NCBI GenBank assembly: GCA_043813895.1
Contig: JBDRKQ010000140.1
Span: 1 to 31,386 of the forward strand
DNA from: CAZTAR01 sp043813895
GTDB lineage: Bacteria; Planctomycetota; Phycisphaerae; UBA1845; UTPLA1
Reading direction: 5' to 3'
DNA: 31,386 bases
Positions 8,232 through 16,574 of this stretch are shown one piece after another. How positions within the stretch are numbered: the stretch's first letter is position 1; each line of letters begins with the position of its first letter. Made by a program: the position numbers and the translations under genes. The notes below the pieces were generated by a model. The model did no database searches. It was not told where the DNA came from and saw nothing but the letters and a program-made list of their open reading frames with translations.

Positions 8232-8762
8232 TTAGTCTCGCCTCCCAGGCTTCGTCCGATCGACGGTCCAGATGCCGTTCTTCGACCGCACGATGTCCAT
8301 CACATTGCCCCGAAACCCCGTAATCTGGATCCCCTGATTGTCGATCTGGAGATTCCAGGGGCCTTTGGTGGGTGCGCCTTCGGGCAGCCTCCTCATGTCG
8401 ATTGTAACGCGCTGGACGTTGTCGGTGTGGACTTCCAGGCGGTTTTCGCCGGTCCATCGGGCGTCCCACATCACGTCATTCGCCTCTTCAAAGGCGGAAC
8501 GGAAGATGACCCACGAGTCTTTAGGGCGTTTCGGTTTCCTGGACGGGGGCGCTGGTGCCGTTTCCGCGTTCTCGACGCGCTGGGACGCGGCTGGCGGGGC
8601 CTTGGGCGGTGGCACTACCTCAGTCGGCGGCCGGGCCGGAGCTTCAGGTTTTGAGGTCTGCGTCTGCGTTTCTTGCGGGGCCTGTGTCTGCTGTCCGCAG
8701 CCGGCCAGGAGCAACGCCAGCAAGAGTAAGCACCAAACGAGTTTCACACGTGCGGCAGGCAT
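8232..8762 (-). CDS. Putative lipoprotein
   Basis: The product has 176 residues. The N-terminus is a lipoprotein signal (MPAARVKLVW then LLLLALLLAGC), with the lipobox LAGC and Cys22 as the predicted lipidated residue. I used the ATG at 8762 because the frame further upstream adds residues before the signal. A Gln/Thr/Pro-rich linker follows to about residue 75. A compact C-terminal domain comes next (SWVIFRSAFEEANDVMWDARWTG, NVQRVTIDMRRLPEGAPTKGPWNLQIDNQG). I do not recognise this domain. It is coupled to the STN-like gene and transcribed divergently from hslV. Confidence 0.7.
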   Translation of the reverse strand: MPAARVKLVWCLLLLALLLAGCGQQTQAPQETQTQTSKPEAPARPPTEVVPPPKAPPAASQRVENAETAPAPPSRKPKRPKDSWVIFRSAFEEANDVMWDARWTGENRLEVHTDNVQRVTIDMRRLPEGAPTKGPWNLQIDNQGIQITGFRGNVMDIVRSKNGIWTVDRTKPGRRD

Positions 8763-8862
8763 GGTATTCTGAGGCTCCGGGCTGGCTCGCGTGCCACATG
8801 TCACGGCAGAGCCTGCTCCAGTGTTACATCATACCCCGAAAACTGCGGTGAGGTTTCAGGTA

Positions 8863-9408
8863 ATGCGAAAAAGAGCCATGCGAATCAGGTCCACGACGAT
8901 TCTCTCCGTCCGCCGCGAGGGGCAGATTGCCATGGGCGGCGACGGGCAGGTCACGCTTGGCGAGTCCATCCTCAAGAGTGATGCCGTCAAGATTCGCCGG
9001 CTCTACAAAGGCAAGGTTCTGACCGGCTTTGCCGGGTCCGCGGCGGATTCCTTCGCACTACTCGAACGGTTTGAGGGCAAGCTGGAGGAGTACAAGGGCA
9101 ACACGAAGCGCGCGGCGATTGAACTCGCGAAGGACTGGCGGACGGACCGGGTGTTGCGACGGCTCGAGAGCCTGCTCGCCGTGGCGGACGCGGACACAAG
9201 CCTGATCATCGGCGGCAACGGCGACGTCATCGAGCCGACGGACGGCATCCTCGCAATCGGCAGCGGCGGTTCATGCGCATTGGCGGCGGCCAGGGCGCTG
9301 ATGGCGCACACGGCGATGTCCGCCAAGGAGATCGTGGAGGCAAGCCTCGGGATCGCGGGCGAGATCAACATCTACGCGAACCAGAATCTGACCGTCGAGA
9401 CGCTTTAG
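8863..9408 (+). CDS. hslV: ATP-dependent protease subunit HslV
   Basis: HslV is the threonine peptidase of the HslUV proteasome-like protease in the cytoplasm. ATG 8863 has GAGG about nine bases upstream; ATG 8878 is an alternative. The protein of about 181 residues begins with a short propeptide. STTILSVRREGQIAMGGDGQVTLG follows, so the catalytic Thr is residue 11 or 12 after processing. Other family blocks are KIRRLYKGKVLTGFAGSAAD, AAIELAKDWRTDR, LLAVADADTSLIIGGNGDV and AIGSGGSCALAAARAL. The usual partner hslU is not next door; the following gene is convergent and overlaps by four bases. Confidence 0.95.
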   Translation: MRKRAMRIRSTTILSVRREGQIAMGGDGQVTLGESILKSDAVKIRRLYKGKVLTGFAGSAADSFALLERFEGKLEEYKGNTKRAAIELAKDWRTDRVLRRLESLLAVADADTSLIIGGNGDVIEPTDGILAIGSGGSCALAAARALMAHTAMSAKEIVEASLGIAGEINIYANQNLTVETL

Positions 9409-10694
9409 TACAACGGGTTGATCACCATGCCTGTGGCGAGCTTGGGATAGAAGTACGTGGACTTCTGCGGCATGAGTTCGCCTGCCGTGCAGATGTCACG
9501 GAGCTGTGTCATCGTCGTTGCGGGCATCAGCACGGCGATGCCGTTGCACGCCTCGGCGTCCCTCATCGCCTCTTCCATGGACTTGAGGTAGTGCACCGTC
9601 GGCGGCATGCCGTTGTTGAATCGCGGTCCGACCACTTCGTCCAGAATGTAGCGATGCAGGATGGCGTAGGGCAGCTTACGCCAGGCGGGCTTGCGGTTCG
9701 CCTCGTAATCCCGGAGAAGATCTTCTCGCTTCGGAACGATGGTGGCGCACGCCTGTCCTCGTCCGAAGTAGAACGCGATCGCCTGCGGGCCGGTGCCGGC
9801 GAGCAGCCTGGCCAACTCGTCCGCATCGGTCGGCTTCTCGGTTGCCTTCCACTCGAACTCCTGGGACAGGGCCGCGTGCAGGTCGCCCGGGGTGACATTC
9901 GGCAGGTTCGCAATCGTCCGGAAGTAGGGCTGGATCGTTGCGCCCGGATCCTCCATCCCACCGAGCACCGCCAGCACGAAGTTGATCGGATCATCCGCCG
10001 CCGGCTCCCCGCACTCGTCAATCTGCTTCTGTCTGAAGTTTAGTGCCGTTCCGTATCGGTGGTGTCCGTCCGCGATGAAGATGGGCTTGTCGGCCATCTT
10101 GCCCTTGATCGCGGCGATGACCGTTGCGTCGGTGATCGCCCAGAGTTTGTTGTGTACGCCTCCGAGCATGCCCTGCTGATCCGAGTCCGGTTTGATCGCA
10201 CCGTCGATGAGGGCGGCAATCTCGTTTTGCTCATCCGGATAGAGGCCGAAGATCGGGCTGAGGTTGCACCGCGTGGCGGTCGTCAGCTTGAGCCGGTCCT
10301 CTTTGGGCCCGCCGAAGGTCTGCTCGTGCGGAAATACATGCCCCGTTCCGAACGGCTCGAGTCGTAGCCTCGCGAAGAACTTCTTTCGGGTCAGTGTCTC
10401 GCCGCCAAGCTCATAGGTCTGGTGGTAGGCGTAGATGGCCGGTGTTTCGTCCCGCGCCAGCGTGTGGATGTCCAGCCAACTGGTGAGGTCCCCCGCGGCG
10501 CGATCATAGACGGCATCGGGGCCGGCGGACTTGGGCGGCATGTGCGGCAAGTCGATCGCGACGATATTGTGCTCCTCCTTGCGCAAGAGATCGTCCTTGT
10601 CCGCCTGGGTGAGGACATCATAGGGCGGGGCGATGAAGTGGGTGACTTCGGGTCGCGCATAACGAATTGCTCGAAACGGCTGAACTTGGGCCAT
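9405..10694 (-). CDS. DUF1015 family protein
   Basis: The product has 429 residues and unknown biochemical function. The start at ATG 10694 is supported by GAGG seven bases upstream; the longer frame to 10877 lacks such a site. Family features include the N-terminal MAQVQPFRAIRYARP with FIAPPYDVL, the motif IFIADGHHRYGTALNF near the middle, HVFPHEQTFGGPKEDRLKL, and a C-terminal VHYLKSMEEAM. These match the DUF1015 (COG4198) family in order and spacing. No signal peptide or membrane helix is seen, so it is cytosolic. The 3' end overlaps hslV tail to tail by four bases, and I see no terminator between them. Confidence 0.88.
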   Translation of the reverse strand: MAQVQPFRAIRYARPEVTHFIAPPYDVLTQADKDDLLRKEEHNIVAIDLPHMPPKSAGPDAVYDRAAGDLTSWLDIHTLARDETPAIYAYHQTYELGGETLTRKKFFARLRLEPFGTGHVFPHEQTFGGPKEDRLKLTTATRCNLSPIFGLYPDEQNEIAALIDGAIKPDSDQQGMLGGVHNKLWAITDATVIAAIKGKMADKPIFIADGHHRYGTALNFRQKQIDECGEPAADDPINFVLAVLGGMEDPGATIQPYFRTIANLPNVTPGDLHAALSQEFEWKATEKPTDADELARLLAGTGPQAIAFYFGRGQACATIVPKREDLLRDYEANRKPAWRKLPYAILHRYILDEVVGPRFNNGMPPTVHYLKSMEEAMRDAEACNGIAVLMPATTMTQLRDICTAGELMPQKSTYFYPKLATGMVINPLY

Positions 10695-10926
10695 TGTGGT
10701 CCTCTGGAGCAGAACAACGGAGTCTGCATTCTCCAAAACAAACACGTTTGCGGTCCCATGATGGCGATTCCGGACGGTCCTGTCCAGCTTCCGCCAGGCT
10801 GTGGCGGTCGGTGGGCTCGTGACGAATTCAGGGGGGGCGACGCTACATTCGGTGTCGCAGTCCGCCGAATCGGTCATCGACCCGGCGAATCATGCATCCC
10901 TGGAGAAGGAGAAAAGGCGATCCGCA

Positions 10927-10956
10927 TTGACTTTTGCCTATCAGCAGTGCGATAAT
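10927..10956 (+). promoter_or_regulatory. Candidate sigma-70 promoter for the long sigma factor
   Basis: TTGACT (10927-10932) and GATAAT (10951-10956) are separated by 18 bases. The predicted start of transcription near 10963 leaves a 5' leader of about 190 bases before the ATG at 11154. The rest of the 459-base intergenic stretch 10695-11153 shows no gene. Confidence 0.55.
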
Positions 10957-11153
10957 ATAGATGGATGTCGTAAGGTCGTTGTGCGTTCCCGCGCGGCGGA
11001 CCACAGCGCATGACGACGTCCGGATCGACGCTCGGCCACGGGCGGTCGATCCGAAGCGAACCCGCCGGGTAGCGGAACCGCGAAGGCCAAGCCGCCGTCC
11101 AGCCCTGCCCGAACAACCGCAGCCCGAGTAACCCGCCCTCGTGGGAGACCGAG

Positions 11154-12848
11154 ATGAAGTCCTACCGCCTGACCGAGATCGCGCAGCTTGCACACGAGCT
11201 GTCGCTGTCGCCGTTGCGGCATCGCCTGCGGCAGACGGTCGGGATCCGGCGTGCGATTGAGTTGCTCGACCCGAAGCGTGAGTATCCCTACTCGTTCGTC
11301 TGTTTTCACGTCACCGGCTATCGGCCGCGACGAACCGAAGACACCGTGCTCGGTGGCAAGGCACTGATCTCCGACTTGAGCCAGATGATGGACGCACTGA
11401 CCGCGGCCACGCCCCTGCCGGAAGCGGTCGCCGACGGCCGGCTCTATGATGTCGACTCGCTTGCCCAACGGTTCAACGTGTCGACCAAGACCATCTCGCG
11501 GTGGCGAGCCCGCGGGTTGGCCGGCTGCTGGTACGCATCCGAGAACGGTATGCCCCGCTTCGCGTTCACGAGCCGATCGGTGCAGGTGTTCGTCTTCCGA
11601 CATCACGAACTCGTTCGGCGCGGCGCGTCCTTTCAGTTGATGCGAAAGGGCGAAAAGCAGCGGATCGTCAGCCGCGCGAAGGAGCTGGTGAATGCCGAGG
11701 GCTGCTGTCTTCACGCGGTCACCTTGAAGCTGGCTGCCGAGACGGGCCGGGCGATCGAAACCATCCGCTACACGCTGCGGCGCTATGACCGCGATCACGC
11801 GGACGAAGCACTCTTCGACCGCACTGAGAAGCCGCGCAATGTCGATCCGGCTACACTGATCTACGAAGCACATCAGGCGGGAGAGTCGATCCGGTCGCTC
11901 TCGCAGCGTTTCCGGAAACGTGCGGCGGAAATCCGCGGGATTCTCACGGGGGTTCGCGCGGCAAGGTTGACCGCCCAACCGATCGCGTACATCTACCATC
12001 CGTCGTTCGACGCGCCCGACGCGCAACATCGCATCCTCGCGACCAAGGCCGCCTCGCGTCTCGATGATGCGAAACCGGATGAACTGCTGGCCAGGACGCC
12101 CAGAGAGTTGCCGGCGTACCTGAGCGCATTGTACCGGACGCCGTTGCTCGACCGCCATGAAGAACAACACCTGTTTCGCCGGATGAACTTCCTGCTTCAT
12201 CAGGCCGATGTGCTGCGGCAGCAGATCGCGGACGACCCCGAGTCGGCGACCGACCGCCGGCTTGCCGAGATCGAGGACCTGCTAGAGCAGGCCACCGTCG
12301 TCAAAAACCGGATCATCCAGGCGAACCTCCGGCTGGTCGTGAGCATTGCCAAGCGTCACCTGCACTCCCACAATGCTTCGAGCCTCTTCGAGCTGGTCAG
12401 CGACGGCAACATCGCCCTGATGCGAGCCGTCGAGAAGTTCGACTTCGGCAGGGGCTTCAGGTTCAGCACGTATGCGTCGTGGGCGATCATGCGGTCGTAT
12501 GCGCGGACCGTCCCGCAAGAACTCGTGCGACTGGGACGGTTCCAGACCGGACACGATGAGTTCCTGGCCGAGGCCCACGACTATCGCATGCCGGTGGAAA
12601 CGCCGCAGCGCGCCGCCGATGAGATTCGCCGGACGGTTACGACGGGACTCTCCGCGCTGGACGATCGTGAACGTGTGATCGTCGAGCGCCATTTCGGTCT
12701 TCACACCGGCGGCATGCCGAACACGCTCGATGAAATCGGCCGCGAGCTCGGCATCAGCAAGGAGCGCGTCCGGCAGATCGAAGTCCGCGCCATGGCGAAG
12801 CTCCGCGACGCCCTCGGCGACCGTGGCGCCGAACTCCTCGCCGGCTGA
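11154..12848 (+). CDS. Planctomycete-type sigma-70 factor with N-terminal HTH segments
   Basis: The protein has 564 residues. The C-terminal half is a clear sigma-70. It has region 1.2-like YLSALYRTPLLDRHEEQHLF (about 322-341) and region 2 (RIIQANLRLVVSIAKRHL, FELVSDGNIALMRAVEKFDF, FRFSTYASWAIMRSYAR; about 386-451). Region 4 contains LDEIGRELGISKERVRQIEVRAMAKL (about 525-550). Region 3 looks shortened. The first 280 residues are not sigma. They contain an HTH (VDSLAQRFNVSTKTISRWRARGL, 100-122) and further helical pairs around 187-210 and 245-265 (IRSLSQRFRKRAAEIRGIL). I infer a specialised sigma factor with its own DNA- or signal-binding front end. The start has GGGAG six bases upstream. Confidence 0.88.
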   Translation: MKSYRLTEIAQLAHELSLSPLRHRLRQTVGIRRAIELLDPKREYPYSFVCFHVTGYRPRRTEDTVLGGKALISDLSQMMDALTAATPLPEAVADGRLYDVDSLAQRFNVSTKTISRWRARGLAGCWYASENGMPRFAFTSRSVQVFVFRHHELVRRGASFQLMRKGEKQRIVSRAKELVNAEGCCLHAVTLKLAAETGRAIETIRYTLRRYDRDHADEALFDRTEKPRNVDPATLIYEAHQAGESIRSLSQRFRKRAAEIRGILTGVRAARLTAQPIAYIYHPSFDAPDAQHRILATKAASRLDDAKPDELLARTPRELPAYLSALYRTPLLDRHEEQHLFRRMNFLLHQADVLRQQIADDPESATDRRLAEIEDLLEQATVVKNRIIQANLRLVVSIAKRHLHSHNASSLFELVSDGNIALMRAVEKFDFGRGFRFSTYASWAIMRSYARTVPQELVRLGRFQTGHDEFLAEAHDYRMPVETPQRAADEIRRTVTTGLSALDDRERVIVERHFGLHTGGMPNTLDEIGRELGISKERVRQIEVRAMAKLRDALGDRGAELLAG

Positions 12849-12940
12849 CCCGCGAATCCGTCAAGCCTTCTTCTCGCACGCAATGCCCCCGAATCACGCA
12901 GCGCCTCCGAATCTACGTAGCGTTCCCGAATCACCCGAAC

Positions 12941-13055
12941 CAGCCCGAAGCGCAAGCAAGGGTTCGGGCCCTCTTGTTTGCCTGATAGCCGATAGCCCCT
13001 GGCGGTAGCGAGGGGTCAACCCACCCAATCCGAGCCCCGAGCGCAAGCGAGCGGG
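12941..13055. repeat. Cluster of GCGCAAGC-type repeat units
   Basis: CAGCCCGAAGCGCAAGCAAG begins at 12941. A variant, GAGCCCCGAGCGCAAGCGAG, lies at 13032. Between them CCCCTggcggtagcgAGGGG can form a hairpin (12996-13015). The same 22-base unit recurs inverted at 15679-15700 with one mismatch. The units lie in the 569-base gap between the sigma gene and greA. Confidence 0.65.
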
Positions 13056-13152
13056 ACCTCAGCCGTGCCCATCCTGTTGCTTGTGTGCGTGGGCCTCATT
13101 GCGTAAGATTGCTTATCCGCGCAGGGCTCTGCGCAGAAAGGAGTTGGTCACA

Positions 13153-13179
13153 ATGACCAAACTTTTGACAGAGCCCTAA
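13153..13179 (+). CDS. Possible 8-residue leader peptide
   Basis: ATG at 13153 opens an eight-codon frame (MTKLLTEP) ending in TAA at 13179. AAGGAG sits nine bases upstream. The ATG is inside the TTGGTCA/TGACCAA hairpin, and the 3' codons form one arm of the AGGGCTCTG/CAGAGCCCT pairing, so translation would alter folding. The peptide has no run of a single amino acid that would suggest classic attenuation. This is speculative. Confidence 0.25.
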   Translation: MTKLLTEP

Positions 13180-13283
13180 ACACCCTGATGCGGGGATAAC
13201 CACGGCCCTTCGGCAAAACGCGGACGAGCGCGGTAGAGGGATGAAGACGTGGGCTAGCGGCATGGCATGGGAGCCAACGGCTC

Positions 13284-13315
13284 GAACGCCGCCGATCTCG
13301 TCATCGGCGGCGTTC
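13284..13315 (+). terminator. Strong hairpin, possible terminator
   Basis: GAACGCCGCCGAT (13284-13296) pairs perfectly with ATCGGCGGCGTTC (13303-13315) over a six-base loop. Only TTCTTG follows, so the U-run is poor. Confidence 0.5.
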
Positions 13316-13357
13316 TTGTGCGCCGGATGCCACCGGTACTCATCCTCGAACGTTGTC

Positions 13358-13386
13358 TCGACAAAACCGGCCAAGAATGCGAGAAT
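13358..13386 (+). promoter_or_regulatory. Candidate greA promoter
   Basis: TCGACA (13358-13363) and GAGAAT (13381-13386) are 17 bases apart. Transcription would start about 25 bases before the greA ATG at 13418. Confidence 0.35.
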
Positions 13387-13417
13387 ATAGGATTTCCACT
13401 GGAGACACCGCCGCCAC

Positions 13418-15616
13418 ATGGAACATGAGAACCTGGAAACACTCGCCCGGAAGAAGAACTGGCCCGACCTGGAGCAGGAGTGGCTCACAACGATTGAGCA
13501 GCCTGATCTGAACCCCGCGGATTTGCTCGCCGTCATCGACATCGTCGTCAGCGCGGACCAGGCGGACTTGGCCGCCACGCTCGGCTGGGCTTGGCTGTCG
13601 ACGATGAAGGAAACGCATTCCGCGAAAGACGCCCTTCAACTCGGGCGCGGCTTGCTCCTCCGACTGCCGGACGGCGATGAACTTCGTGAGGAGATTCTCT
13701 TACTCTACCGCGAAACCCATTCAGACAGGCCCGATCTCGACGCCTGGATCGATCGCTCTGGCCTCAAGTCGGGCAAGTCCGTGCGGCTCGCGCTGAGGTA
13801 CCTCGAGACGGGTCTGCGGCTGCGGGAGGGCGTCTTCCTGACGCACCGCGCCGAGGACGTAGCGGCCGAGGTCGTCGAGTTCAGTGTTGAGGACGATCGC
13901 GTCGTCGTCAAAACGGCCCGCCGCACGCACACTTTTGACGTAGCCCAACTGGTCGGAGAATACATAATCGCGCGCGAGAACGACTTCCGCGTGCTGAGTC
14001 AGCTTCGACCTCAGCGCCTGACCGAGTTGCTGGATGAGGACCCCATCGCCCTGGTGATCGGTCTGCTCGCCTGCCATGGGAACCGGATCGACCGCGACGA
14101 GTTGAAGTACATCCTCGTTCCGCATTTCCTGCCGGCCGACAAGTGGTCGGACTGGTGGTCGAAGATCCGCAACGGTGTGAAACGATCTTCGCACCTCCGC
14201 CTCGAAGGGCGATCGCCGATGTTCTTGGTGTACGATGAAGCCGGCCAATCACTGGAGGACGAAGTGTGGACGGCCTTTTCCGAGGCCTCAACGCCCCGCG
14301 AATGCCTGGAATTGCTCGAAGGCTACCTCCGTGATGCCAAACAGCGGAAAGCCGCGCCCGACCCGGCTTTTCTCCGGCGCGTCGAGACGTCACTCCTTGA
14401 TCACATCGAGCGATTCAAGAAGCACAACGAGCCGCAACAGGCCTTTGCGATGGCCTTGGTGTTTGAGAGGTTGGCCAAGGACGGCCTGCCGGTGTCAGGC
14501 GATGCCCATGGCATGGCCCTCGGGATGCTCACCGAAGCGGAGGATCCCGTGCAAATGGCGGCTTCCTTGCCGGACGCGAGGCTCTGGGCCTTGGCGGTGC
14601 ATTGCGTCGAGCAGGCCTTTCCCGATAAGTGGCCCGAGCTGTTCGCCGAGTTGATTCTCTACGGACCGGGCAGCCAATGCGACGTCCTCGCCAAGAGGGT
14701 CGAGAAGGCCGGCCGTGGTGATTGCCTGCCCGACATCGTCCGTAAGGCCATTGCCGAGCCCGGTCAGTTTACGGATGCGCTCCTCTGGATCTGGAAGGGA
14801 CCGGGCCTCAAGACCGAACTCCCGATTCCCTCCACACTGGAGATGCTTAGCACGGTTCTCTCGCTCGTAGGACCGGCCAGGCTGTCGGAAGGCAGGAACA
14901 TCGGCCAATCACGCAACGAGATGCGAGCCAAGGTCCGCGCCGGCCTGTCCGCGAAAAGGTACGAGAGGTTCCGCCGGGCGCTGGACGATCTTGACGATCT
15001 GATGGCTCAGACCGTGCGCCGTCAGATCGAGCGTGCCGACGGGCTCGGTCCCCGCGCGCAAGACGGCATGAGCACGATCCTCTACGAGCGTTTCCCCAAA
15101 CTGTACGTCAAACCCAAGGTCGAGATGTGGGAGGACGAGTCCGTCCTCTATTTCTCCGAAGACGGCTACAGCCGCAAGGCTGCCGATCGCGACGAGTTGG
15201 TGAACGTCAAGATGCGCGAAAACGCAAAGGCCATCGGCGAGGCGGCCGCCCACGGCGATCTCAGCGAAAACTCGGAGTATAAGTTTGCCCTGGAGGAGCG
15301 CGACTTGCTCCGCGCTCGTCTCGCGCAGCTAAACGACGAACTCTCGCTTGCTCGCATTCTGAGCCCCGACGACGTCCCTGCCGATCATGTCGGCATCGGC
15401 CAGCGAATCACGCTCCAGCCGACCGCGGGCGGCCCGCCGGTAGAAGTTTCGATCGTAGGCGCAGGCGACTCCGACCTGGCCCGACACTCCTACTCCTACA
15501 AAACGCCGCTCGCCGCGGAACTCCTCGGAAAACGCAAAGGCGACGTTGCCACCCTTGCACTTGGCGGACAAGAGGCCGACTATCGAATCGAGCGATTCAC
15601 CAGCGTGATTCAATAG
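13418..15616 (+). CDS. greA: Long GreA-type transcription elongation factor with large N-terminal extension
   Basis: The protein has 732 residues. GreA rescues backtracked RNA polymerase by inserting its coiled coil into the secondary channel and stimulating transcript cleavage. The last 150 or so residues are GreA. The coiled coil contains GDLSENSEY (613-621), whose Asp614 and Glu617 match the catalytic tip acids. The C-terminal FKBP-like domain follows (HVGIGQRITLQP, YSYKTPLAAELLGKRKGDVATL). The first 570 residues are an alpha-helical, acidic extension with no motif I can name. Chlamydial GreA has a similarly long form, so this supports a PVC-group host. It is flanked by repeats and appears monocistronic. 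Confidence 0.9.
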   Translation: MEHENLETLARKKNWPDLEQEWLTTIEQPDLNPADLLAVIDIVVSADQADLAATLGWAWLSTMKETHSAKDALQLGRGLLLRLPDGDELREEILLLYRETHSDRPDLDAWIDRSGLKSGKSVRLALRYLETGLRLREGVFLTHRAEDVAAEVVEFSVEDDRVVVKTARRTHTFDVAQLVGEYIIARENDFRVLSQLRPQRLTELLDEDPIALVIGLLACHGNRIDRDELKYILVPHFLPADKWSDWWSKIRNGVKRSSHLRLEGRSPMFLVYDEAGQSLEDEVWTAFSEASTPRECLELLEGYLRDAKQRKAAPDPAFLRRVETSLLDHIERFKKHNEPQQAFAMALVFERLAKDGLPVSGDAHGMALGMLTEAEDPVQMAASLPDARLWALAVHCVEQAFPDKWPELFAELILYGPGSQCDVLAKRVEKAGRGDCLPDIVRKAIAEPGQFTDALLWIWKGPGLKTELPIPSTLEMLSTVLSLVGPARLSEGRNIGQSRNEMRAKVRAGLSAKRYERFRRALDDLDDLMAQTVRRQIERADGLGPRAQDGMSTILYERFPKLYVKPKVEMWEDESVLYFSEDGYSRKAADRDELVNVKMRENAKAIGEAAAHGDLSENSEYKFALEERDLLRARLAQLNDELSLARILSPDDVPADHVGIGQRITLQPTAGGPPVEVSIVGAGDSDLARHSYSYKTPLAAELLGKRKGDVATLALGGQEADYRIERFTSVIQ

Positions 15617-15678
15617 TGCAGTCTGACCTCTTCTGCAGTGGTTGACCCACCTATCGGCGTGGGGGCGCCACGATTGCA

Positions 15679-15700
15679 CCCTCGCTTGCGCTTCGGGCTG
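15679..15700 (-). repeat. GCGCAAGC-type repeat, inverted copy
   Basis: Read on the minus strand, this 22-base unit matches 12941-12962 with a single mismatch. It sits in the gap after greA. Confidence 0.6.
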
Positions 15701-15826
15701 TTACAGGCCGATGTCTCCTCCTCCCCCGCCCTCCCCCCCACACATCAGGCGGAGCGCTGAGCACGACTGTAGGGTGAGAAAGACAGGCCGGCGCCGGCGC
15801 CGCACAAAGACTACGGAGGTGCACTC

Positions 15827-16369
15827 ATGAAGAAGTGGATGATTGTCTTCTTCGCGTTTTCCACGGGCTGCCAGACCCCGCTGGACATCCGACAGACCGA
15901 GTTGATCGACGCCTGGGGGCAGGGAAACAAGGCGTTCGCGAAGGCAATCGGTGAGTATGCCAAGATCATGGACCGTGTCGCCGCCGACTATCACCGTTCG
16001 CAAGGACAACTGCGGGACAGCCAATGGGACCTCTGGCTCGGCAGGCACACGGATCAGGACGGCGGCCTCGTGTTTCAGGACACCGATGGTGAGATCAAGC
16101 CCATGCGAGTCGAGCAGCTCTGCGCCGCGCTCACGCTTCGCGATCAGGCATTCCAGACAATCGCCGAGAGCCAGAGCGTGTGGCGCCAGGCCGACGCGAC
16201 GGTCAAGAAGGCGGTGGACGACTTCAACGTCATGACGCAGGTGGCCTTGAGTACGAATGCCGAGATTGCAGATGCCAGGAAGTCCGCACAGCGATTCGCC
16301 GAGTCCGCGCTCAACGCGCTGGCCGGAATCGCCGGCGGTGTCGGCATCGGGGCTGCTTTGGTTCCGTAG
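15827..16369 (+). CDS. Putative lipoprotein of unknown function
   Basis: The product has 180 residues. It opens with a short lipoprotein signal (MKKWMIVFFAFSTGC), with Cys15 the likely lipidated residue. GGAGG lies seven bases before the ATG. The mature protein is mainly helical and charged (AFAKAIGEYAKIMDRVAADY, VWRQADATVKKAVDDFNVM). It ends in a glycine/alanine-rich hydrophobic stretch (ALAGIAGGVGIGAALVP) that may touch the membrane. I do not recognise the family. The next gene has a near-identical ribosome binding site (ACGGAGGTG) and may belong with it despite a repeat between them. Confidence 0.65.
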   Translation: MKKWMIVFFAFSTGCQTPLDIRQTELIDAWGQGNKAFAKAIGEYAKIMDRVAADYHRSQGQLRDSQWDLWLGRHTDQDGGLVFQDTDGEIKPMRVEQLCAALTLRDQAFQTIAESQSVWRQADATVKKAVDDFNVMTQVALSTNAEIADARKSAQRFAESALNALAGIAGGVGIGAALVP

Positions 16370-16411
16370 GCGCGTGTTTCTGCAGCGGTCGACGCGCGTC
16401 CAGCGCTGGCT

Positions 16412-16487
16412 CTCGTAGCGGCCGACGCTCCTGTCGGCCGTAAACCACTCTTGTCCCTCGTCGGCCACGGGGGGCCGACGCTACGAG
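16412..16487. repeat. Dispersed palindromic repeat, copy B (inverted)
   Basis: CTCGTAGCG (16412-16420) pairs with CGCTACGAG (16479-16487). Inner arms are GGCCGACG...CTGTCGGCC and GTCGGCCACGGGGGGCCGAC. Read on the minus strand it aligns with copies A and C along its length apart from the spacer. Confidence 0.8.
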
Positions 16488-16574
16488 TGTCGTCCGACGT
16501 GGGGGTTGGACGCCAAGTCTTCTTTCAAGTGGACTCAACAGGTTGTTTCCCCGAACCATGACGGAGGTGTTGAA

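Larger units (their letters stand above)
13081..13318 (+). ncRNA. Candidate structured RNA or leader transcript
   Basis: TTGTGT and TAAGAT spaced by 17 bases (13081-13109) form a weak promoter. After them, GCGCAGggctCTGCGC (13119-13134) competes with a longer pairing AGGGCTCTG/CAGAGCCCT (13123-13131 with 13169-13177). The latter encloses TTGGTCAcaaTGACCAA (13144-13160). The stretch ends with a 13-bp perfect hairpin at 13284-13315. A separate promoter for greA follows. I could not match it to tmRNA, SRP RNA, 6S RNA, RNase P RNA or a riboswitch class I know. The call rests on structure alone. Confidence 0.35.

Noticed and set aside
10941..12200. Long open frame antisense to the sigma factor at 11154
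   Set aside because: A shadow of a clear sigma-70 gene, with no ribosome binding site or recognisable domain.
13180..13230. TPP riboswitch-like string CCCTGATGCGGGGATAACC
   Set aside because: The CTGAGA element and the closing stem of the THI box are absent, and no thiamine gene follows.
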